From Desulfatibacillum alkenivorans DSM 16219 (GTDB taxonomy: Bacteria > Desulfobacterota > Desulfobacteria > Desulfobacterales > Desulfatibacillaceae), in NCBI RefSeq assembly GCF_900142135.1, contig NZ_FQZU01000049.1:1-36121 (forward strand): DNA of 36,121 bases, given 5' to 3'. The notes under the pieces are model-generated. The model did no database searches and was not told the DNA's origin. It worked only from the letters and a program-made list of their open reading frames with translations. The position numbers and the translations under genes are program-made. Numbering within the stretch: the stretch's first letter is position 1; the number at the start of each line of letters is the position of its first letter. This document shows, in pieces, positions 31,278 through 36,121 of the stretch.

Positions 31278-33329
31278 ATGAGTGAGCAGCAAAACCTGAC
31301 ATACGCACAAGAATTGTTGAAGGCGGAGAGCGGAGACGTCCGATCCCTCCGTCCTTTTGAAAAATATTTGGTGGGGATCATCGCCATTGGCTGGGCCGTT
31401 TTTCAAATGGCCCTGGCAGGGGGCGCATTCATCCTGGACGGCACCAAAACCCGCGCCTTCCACCTGGCCTTCGCCATCGCCCTGCTTTTTCTGTTAACCC
31501 CGCTCATGCGCAAAGCGCGCAAGGGACTTGGGTATTTTTTCGTCACGGACCGCATTCCTTTAATGGATTACGCCCTGGCTGTCATAGCCGTCATCGCCTC
31601 CCTGTATATTGTAATCGATTACGACGGACTGGCTTATCGGGCGGGCATGCCCATAACCAGGGATATTGCGTTCGGCGTCGTTCTGGTGGTGGTCCTTCTG
31701 GAAGCGGCTCGCAGGGTGATAGGCCCCGCTTTGTCCATCATCGCCATTGTTTTTACCGTGTACGCTTTTATGGGGCCCTACATGCCGGACTTCCTGGCCT
31801 TTAAAGGGGTTTCCCTCCGGAAATACTGCAGCAACATCAGCCTGAGCACGGAAGGCATCTACGGCATCCCGTTGGGCGTGTCCGCTTCCATCGTTTATCT
31901 CTTCGTCCTTTTGGGCGCCTTGCTGGATAAAGCCGGCGCCGGACAATTTTTTACGGATCTGGCCTTGTCCTTTTTGGGCAAATACAAAGGCGGCCCGGCC
32001 AAGGCCGCTGTCGTGGCCTCCGGCGCAACCGGACTGGTTTCAGGCTCTTCCATCGCAAACATCGTGACCACCGGGCCCTTCACCATTCCTTTGATGAAAA
32101 AGGTGGGCTACCCCGCCAAAAAAGCCGCCGCCGTGGAGGTGGCCTCCAGTACGGACGGCCAGTTGATGCCGCCCATCATGGGCGCTGCGGCGTTCATCAT
32201 CGCGGAATATGTAAACGTGCCGTACATCGAGGTGGTCAAGGCTGCGGCCGTTCCCGCCTTCGCCTCGTATTTCGGCTTGTTTTGCATCACGCACCTGGAA
32301 GCCTCCAAGCTGGGAATCAGCGGACTCGCCAAGCATGAAGTGCCCATCTTTTTCCAGACCCTCAGGGGAGGGCTGCATTACCTTCTGCCCCTGGGCGTCC
32401 TGCTTTACGAGTTGATCTTCCTGCGCCACTCGCCGGAAATGGCGGCTTTCAGGGCTATCCTGATTCTTTTCGCAGTCATCTTCTACCAGGAGCTCAAGAG
32501 GTCGTTCAAAGCGGGAACCGGAATCGGCCAGGGCGTTTTGGACAGCATAAGGATCATCGGCATGGGCATGATCCAGGGATCCAAGAACATGATGCCCGTG
32601 GCCCTGGCCTGCGCAGCGGCCGGCATCATCGTGGGCGTGGTGAACATGGGCATCGGCGGCATGGTGAGCCAGATCGTGGAGACGCTCAGCCAGGGCAACA
32701 TTTACCTGCTGCTTCTTATCACGGCCATCGCCAGCCTGCTTCTGGGCATGGGATTGCCCACCACGGCGACCTATATCGTCATGGCTTCCCTGACTGCGCC
32801 CATCATCGTGCAGGTAGGCGGAAACTTCGGCTTTGTGCTGCCTCTCATCGCCGCTCATCTGTTCTGCTTCTACTTTGGAATTCTGGCGGACGACACCCCT
32901 CCGGTGGGGCTGGCGGCTTACGCCGCCTCGGCCATCGCCGATTCAGAGCCCATCCCCACGGGCATCCAGGGCTTTTTGTACGACATCCGAACCTCGGTCA
33001 TCGCCTTTTTGTTCGTGTTCAACTCGGACCTGTTGCTGTACGGCATCACAAGCTGGCCCCATGGCCTGATGATTTTTGTCATGGCCCTGGTCGCCATGTC
33101 GGCCTTTGAGTGCTTCGCCCAGGGATGGTGCCTTGTGAAAAACAAATGGTACGACATCCCGTTCTTCCTGGCGGCCTCGTTTACTCTTTTCCATCCGGGG
33201 GGAGTCGCCCATCGATTCGGAGTCGGGGATGAATACAAGTATTACTTCTTCCTGCTCGGCCTGGCGATTTACGCCATCCCCGTCTTCATGCAAAGCAGGA
33301 GGAAAAGAAACCTGGTCGAGGCCGCCTGA
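31278..33329 (+). CDS. TRAP transporter fused permease (TAXI type)
   Basis: A 683-residue integral membrane protein that joins the small (4-helix, DctQ-like) and large (12-helix, DctM-like) TRAP subunits in one chain, as is usual for TAXI systems. Hydrophobic segments run from about residue 30 to the end. DctM blocks include SGATGLVSGSSIANIVTTG, VEVASSTDGQLMPPIMGAAAFI, LGMGLPTTATYIVMA and FGILADDTPPVGLAAYAASAI. The ATG at 31278 (MSEQQN) has AAGGGA just upstream; the longer frame starts at a TTG at 31227 and would add a hydrophilic leader. It sits 224 nt after the binding-protein gene and is followed by a terminator. Confidence 0.94.
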   Translation: MSEQQNLTYAQELLKAESGDVRSLRPFEKYLVGIIAIGWAVFQMALAGGAFILDGTKTRAFHLAFAIALLFLLTPLMRKARKGLGYFFVTDRIPLMDYALAVIAVIASLYIVIDYDGLAYRAGMPITRDIAFGVVLVVVLLEAARRVIGPALSIIAIVFTVYAFMGPYMPDFLAFKGVSLRKYCSNISLSTEGIYGIPLGVSASIVYLFVLLGALLDKAGAGQFFTDLALSFLGKYKGGPAKAAVVASGATGLVSGSSIANIVTTGPFTIPLMKKVGYPAKKAAAVEVASSTDGQLMPPIMGAAAFIIAEYVNVPYIEVVKAAAVPAFASYFGLFCITHLEASKLGISGLAKHEVPIFFQTLRGGLHYLLPLGVLLYELIFLRHSPEMAAFRAILILFAVIFYQELKRSFKAGTGIGQGVLDSIRIIGMGMIQGSKNMMPVALACAAAGIIVGVVNMGIGGMVSQIVETLSQGNIYLLLLITAIASLLLGMGLPTTATYIVMASLTAPIIVQVGGNFGFVLPLIAAHLFCFYFGILADDTPPVGLAAYAASAIADSEPIPTGIQGFLYDIRTSVIAFLFVFNSDLLLYGITSWPHGLMIFVMALVAMSAFECFAQGWCLVKNKWYDIPFFLAASFTLFHPGGVAHRFGVGDEYKYYFFLLGLAIYAIPVFMQSRRKRNLVEAA

Positions 33330-33375
33330 TTAGCTGAAGCATTTGGGCGTCCCGCCTATCCACATGATAACAAAA

Positions 33376-33407
33376 AAACGGCCCGGGGAATTTCCCTCGG
33401 GCCGTTT
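33376..33407 (+). terminator. Intrinsic terminator after the TRAP permease
   Basis: AAACGGCCCG pairs with CGGGCCGTTT (10 bp) with an inner GGGAA/TTCCC stem and is followed by GCGTTTTC. It begins 46 nt after the permease stop. Confidence 0.75.
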
Positions 33408-33594
33408 GCGTTTTCGTCATCAAATCAAACTTTGTGACACCGTTTCCCTTCACAGGGATGACCGCGTACTGTAGACGTGCTGAGGAAGGAATTCTGGGAT
33501 GTGACTCAACTTTCGGTATTTGAAGTTGTGCTTTAAAAATCAAGTGTTTATGTGTGCGACTCAGATCTATCTATATACCAGGGCCCGAGAGTCA

Positions 33595-33705
33595 TGGTCC
33601 CTTTCCCCCCTCGCGGGGAAAGGACAGGATGGAGAGGGGAACTATCCAGAATAACGGACTATATCACCTGCCCCCAACCCTCCACCGTCAAGAGGGAGGG
33701 AACTT
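33595..33705. repeat. Pyrimidine/purine-rich dispersed repeat debris
   Basis: CCCTTTCCCCCCTCGCGGGG followed by AAAGGACAGGATGGAGAGG, then CCCCCAACCCTCCACC and GAGGGAGGGAAC, is the type of C-rich/G-rich mosaic seen between genes in many proteobacteria. No gene is supported in 33330-33799. Confidence 0.4.
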
Positions 33706-33838
33706 TTAGGGCGCTGACTTTGATGTTTAATACCTCATAGCCCCCTGCAATTCTTTCTATATGTGAAGAAAACTTGATTCCCGAATGTTGAGGACATGAT
33801 CTGATCTCTATCAAAGCCTGTATGAAGTCAAAAATGGA

Positions 33839-34930
33839 GTGGCGACCAAATACATCTTCGGCGCGGACCGGCGCATCGCCAAAATTACGGACGGCGAGGG
33901 CATCCAGTATTTCTCCAAGGATCACCTGGGAAGCTCCACCGTGGTGACGGACGACTCCGGCGCCGTGGTGGAACAGGCCGATTACCGGCCCTTCGGCGAG
34001 GACCGCTTTTACACCGGTTCCGTCGCAACGCCAACGCCTTACAAATACACGGACCAGGAACTGGACCCGTCCACGGGCCTTTACAATTACGACGCCAGGC
34101 ATTATGATCCCGCCATCGGCCGGTTCATCAGCCCGGATTCTTTGATACCCAATCTATATGATCCCCAACAGCTCAATCCCTACGCCTATTGCCGGAACAA
34201 CCCGTTGATTTATGTTGATCCGACGGGGCATTGGACCAATGAAGATAGTTGCGGAGGAAATAGCTATACAGCTGAGGGAGAGGGTAACGCTTCATCAACA
34301 GGCCCGAATAGTGATGGTTATTGGGGCGATTCCCCTGCACCGAACAGTAACGAGGCCTCTTATCAGCCCAACTCCTCAGACGCCGGATGGCAACCCAATC
34401 GAAGCATGGCCGAAGCAAGGGACTATGACTATTACAGGAATGGTTATCAAGGAGTTTGCGATCCTACTGTAGAAGATGCAGTGTGTGTTGTTGCAGACGT
34501 GACAACTATTGTAGACATTTTAGATGGCCCCCAACCAGATGTAGCTATAGTCGGACAAGTTTTAAAAAATATTGTTAAAACAAAAGCAAAGAAGAAGGCG
34601 AAAAAGGGTTTTCTAAAAGGGCTTCTTTCAAAAATTAAGGGTATATTTAGTAAGGGGGTAAAACTTACTGATGCTCAGGCAAAAAGAATGAAAAAAATAC
34701 AAGAAATAAACCATAATTTTACTGTGAGAAAAACTCTATCAGGAGAAATGTTAGATGCTAACCATGCAAAAAAAATTAGTCAAGCGATTGACGGCTTAAC
34801 GAAGCACAAAAATGCATTAGAGAACAGCCTAAAAAATCCAAATCTTAACTCAGCTACACGGAAAGCAATTCAAGACAGTATAGATACTGCCAATGATATT
34901 ATTGGTAGGGGGCGTTCTCTAATACAGTAA
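33839..34930 (+). CDS. 5'-truncated RHS tip with variable C-terminal toxin-like region
   Basis: A 363-codon frame (GTG start, no Shine-Dalgarno) encoding only the end of an RHS-family protein. The core shows YFSKDHLGSSTVVTD (24-38), DYRPFGE, LYNYDARHYDPAIGRFISPD (81-100) and NPYAYCRNNPLIYVDPTG (113-130). RHS-like sequence continues in frame upstream to 33800, where a TGA ends it, so the gene is cut off at its 5' side. After DPTG the DNA turns AT-rich and the protein unlike the core: a low-complexity linker, a Lys-rich stretch (248-272) and a helical end (KKISQAIDGLTKHKNALENS) that recalls polymorphic toxin type 28 domains, by pattern only. As it stands it may be silent donor DNA or a pseudogene. 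Confidence 0.8.
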   Translation: MATKYIFGADRRIAKITDGEGIQYFSKDHLGSSTVVTDDSGAVVEQADYRPFGEDRFYTGSVATPTPYKYTDQELDPSTGLYNYDARHYDPAIGRFISPDSLIPNLYDPQQLNPYAYCRNNPLIYVDPTGHWTNEDSCGGNSYTAEGEGNASSTGPNSDGYWGDSPAPNSNEASYQPNSSDAGWQPNRSMAEARDYDYYRNGYQGVCDPTVEDAVCVVADVTTIVDILDGPQPDVAIVGQVLKNIVKTKAKKKAKKGFLKGLLSKIKGIFSKGVKLTDAQAKRMKKIQEINHNFTVRKTLSGEMLDANHAKKISQAIDGLTKHKNALENSLKNPNLNSATRKAIQDSIDTANDIIGRGRSLIQ

Positions 34931-34943
34931 GAGGAGGTTTACA

Positions 34944-35357
34944 TTGGAAATAAAACAGAAAGCAAAGCAGATTGTGAAAAAGATATGGGAGGAGTTCGGC
35001 CAGATATGTATTCCAGACAGAATCACGGAAGAAATGCCATGCCGTGATCAGGAGCGAGAGCAAATCGAGGCTCAATTCAGTGGCATCAGGAGGACTGACC
35101 TGACTGAAAATGATGTATCGATGATGCTAATAGACAGTGCTCTCATTCTGCCAGAAGCATTTCTATATTTTCTCCCAAGGGTAGTGAACGATGTTTTATT
35201 GTCGAACGCTGATATATATTTTTTAACGCCTCAAATTGATATATTAATGAATATTAATTGGCTAACATATAAGCAGAAATGTGCATTAAAACAATTAAAA
35301 GCACTCTTAACTTATGTAGAAGAACATTATGATGAGTACTACTTTAATGGACTTTAG
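34944..35357 (+). CDS. Probable immunity protein for the RHS C-terminal domain
   Basis: A 137-residue soluble protein starting at TTG (34944) with AGAGGAGG upstream, 13 nt after the RHS frame. It is AT-rich like the toxin-like tail. The sequence is mostly helical, acidic overall, with LILPEAFLYFLPRVVNDVLL in the middle; it resembles small DUF6714-like proteins in my recollection. Position directly behind a variable RHS tip, similar composition and small size fit an immunity gene. The role is inferred from context, not from a proven family. Confidence 0.7.
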   Translation: MEIKQKAKQIVKKIWEEFGQICIPDRITEEMPCRDQEREQIEAQFSGIRRTDLTENDVSMMLIDSALILPEAFLYFLPRVVNDVLLSNADIYFLTPQIDILMNINWLTYKQKCALKQLKALLTYVEEHYDEYYFNGL

Positions 35358-35379
35358 GGGACGGGACGTCTGGGGGAGA

Positions 35380-35596
35380 GGGTGTTCAAAATTTTGTGTC
35401 AATGAGCCGAAAAGGGTAAAATACTACCCTTGAGAGGAGATTGACATTGAGTAAAAAAGACCCTGTATTTGATTTTGAGAAAGCATTGAAGCAACTTCAG
35501 GCTGGCAAACCGCTGACAGGTAAAGGCGGCATTTTTACGCCGTTGATCAAGGAACTTACGGAAGCCGCCCTGAACCGTTCTTGGGGACGTCTTTGA
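35380..35596 (+). mobile_element. 5' remnant of an IS256-family transposase element
   Basis: A short frame (TTG 35447 to TGA 35596, 49 residues, with GAGGAG upstream) contains ALKQLQAGKPLTGK and IFTPLIKELTEAAL, the N-terminal pattern of IS256/Mutator transposases. The homology stops at ALNRS and the remaining 350 residues are missing. GGGTGTTCAAAATTTTGTG at 35380-35398 could be the left terminal repeat; no matching right end is in the window. After about 35578 (TTCTTGGGGACGTC) the sequence looks like another element, so the IS was probably broken by a later insertion. Confidence 0.65.
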
Positions 35597-35639
35597 TTAT
35601 TCCACTAACTTTGAATCTTATTGAAATCACGTGTTATTT

Positions 35640-35777
35640 TTGATCAAGTTGACATGGATGGCGTACGAATTTGGTATAACCAAGGCGGCGAGACGGTGGA
35701 AATGCCGTTGGTTTGAAGGCTATCCAAGCATTGCCAAGTCGGCCAAGTTGCGGGTTATCCACGATCTCTTCGGTTGA
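35640..35777 (+). pseudogene. Possible transposase-derived helix-turn-helix fragment
   Basis: An in-frame stretch of 45 codons ending in TGA reads KLTWMAYEFGITKAARRWK then ends in LRVIHDLFG. The A-Y-E-x-G-I-T-K-A-A-R-R-W part is like the N-terminal helix-turn-helix of IS481/IS3-type transposases. There is no Shine-Dalgarno and no catalytic core. The opposite-strand frame across the same bases is not convincing. Confidence 0.25.
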
Positions 35778-35796
35778 ACACCATGTCGCTATGCAA

Positions 35797-35823
35797 CCCA
35801 GGCAGGGTACTGCTCTGCCTGGG
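35797..35823. repeat. Perfect 9-bp inverted repeat
   Basis: CCCAGGCAG and CTGCCTGGG flank a 9-nt loop. It could be a terminator without T tract or a piece of a dispersed element; it lies just after the HTH fragment. Confidence 0.45.
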
Positions 35824-35849
35824 CTGACCAAGTACCCAAAGTCAAAGAC

Positions 35850-36121
35850 CCTGGATTCCCGACAGGGGCGCTCGGGAAAGACGGCCAAAAAGCATGGACA
35901 GGCACGGGGGCCTGTCGCTACAATAGCCAGGGCGTTCGGGAATGACGGGTTGGGGAGACCTCGCCCCTACGCGGCCCATATGCATTCGGGGATGACGGGG
36001 CGGGCGCGGCAAGCAGCGCCATTAGGTGAGCAAGGACTATAGAGAAAGACTTTCAAACCATGGAAGGCACGGAGGCCATGGAGTTTTTCAATTCCGGGTT
36101 TTCCGTGACTTCCGTGGTTCA
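35850..36121. repeat. Mosaic of dispersed intergenic repeats
   Basis: Several familiar repeat pieces follow one another: CTGGATTCCCGACAGGGGCG (about 35850), GACAGGCACGGGGGCCTGTC (35897-35916), TTCGGGAATGACGGG and GACCTCGCCCCTAC (35937-35970), TTCGGGGATGACGGGG (about 35986) and the CCATGGAAGGCACGGAGG ... CTTCCGTGG pair at the very end (36058-36118). No gene is supported in this stretch, which continues beyond the window. Confidence 0.55.

Noticed and set aside
35634-35888. 84-codon minus-strand frame
   Set aside because: It runs across the HTH-like fragment and a 9-bp inverted repeat and has no translation signal; it looks like repeat DNA.

Overview
The window looks like chromosomal DNA from an anaerobic, probably sulfate-reducing member of the Desulfobacterota, close to Desulfatibacillum or another Desulfobacteraceae. 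The reasons are the moderately high GC content, the oxygen-sensitive 4-hydroxybutyryl-CoA dehydratase with its CoA-transferase, a TAXI-type TRAP transporter, a large PAS/GAF hybrid kinase, and many dispersed palindromic repeats between genes. The genus is an inference from gene content, not a proven identification.

Layout. 1-3813 (minus strand): a conserved 97-residue unknown, a HAD phosphatase, the lipoprotein protease SppA, a GNAT acetyltransferase and an AT-rich NYN-domain nuclease. 3964-6866 (minus): a compact pabA-pabB-pabC operon for p-aminobenzoate and folate, with a terminator-like hairpin in its leader. 7035-7578: repeats, a promoter and two palindromic operator-like sites ahead of a secreted alpha/beta hydrolase (plus, 7611-8621). 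8716-12250 (minus): a LysE-type exporter with a secreted alpha/alpha-toroid protein, and a membrane pair that includes a NERD-like protein. 12472-17178 (minus): 4-hydroxybutyryl-CoA dehydratase, a small CGGC protein, 4-hydroxybutyrate CoA-transferase and an NCS2-like permease, behind a good promoter with a palindrome near the expected transcription start. 17660-20353 (minus): a membrane-bound hybrid histidine kinase. 20603-25021 (minus): a 1472-residue secreted protein with an L-type-lectin-like head and tandem DUF11 repeats. 25211-27361 (plus): an NfeD membrane protease with an SPFH/stomatin partner. 27403-29394 (minus): a sensor-type PP2C (RsbU-like) phosphatase. 30061-33329 (plus): a TAXI solute-binding protein and its fused TRAP permease, separated by a terminator. 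33800-36121: an accessory end with a 5'-truncated RHS tip carrying a variable AT-rich C-terminus, a likely immunity gene, an IS256-family remnant and a mosaic of dispersed repeats.

How it fits together. The abf genes should turn 4-hydroxybutyrate into 4-hydroxybutyryl-CoA and then crotonyl-CoA for beta-oxidation; the permease is the natural candidate for substrate uptake. SppA and NfeD/SPFH are two separate membrane protein quality-control modules. The RHS tip, its neighbour and the transposon debris form a typical polymorphic-toxin exchange site. I saw no rRNA, tRNA or CRISPR array. The most interesting leads are the uncharacterised CGGC protein embedded in the 4-hydroxybutyrate operon, the palindromic operators in front of abfD and of the hydrolase, and the orphan RHS tip with its neighbour.
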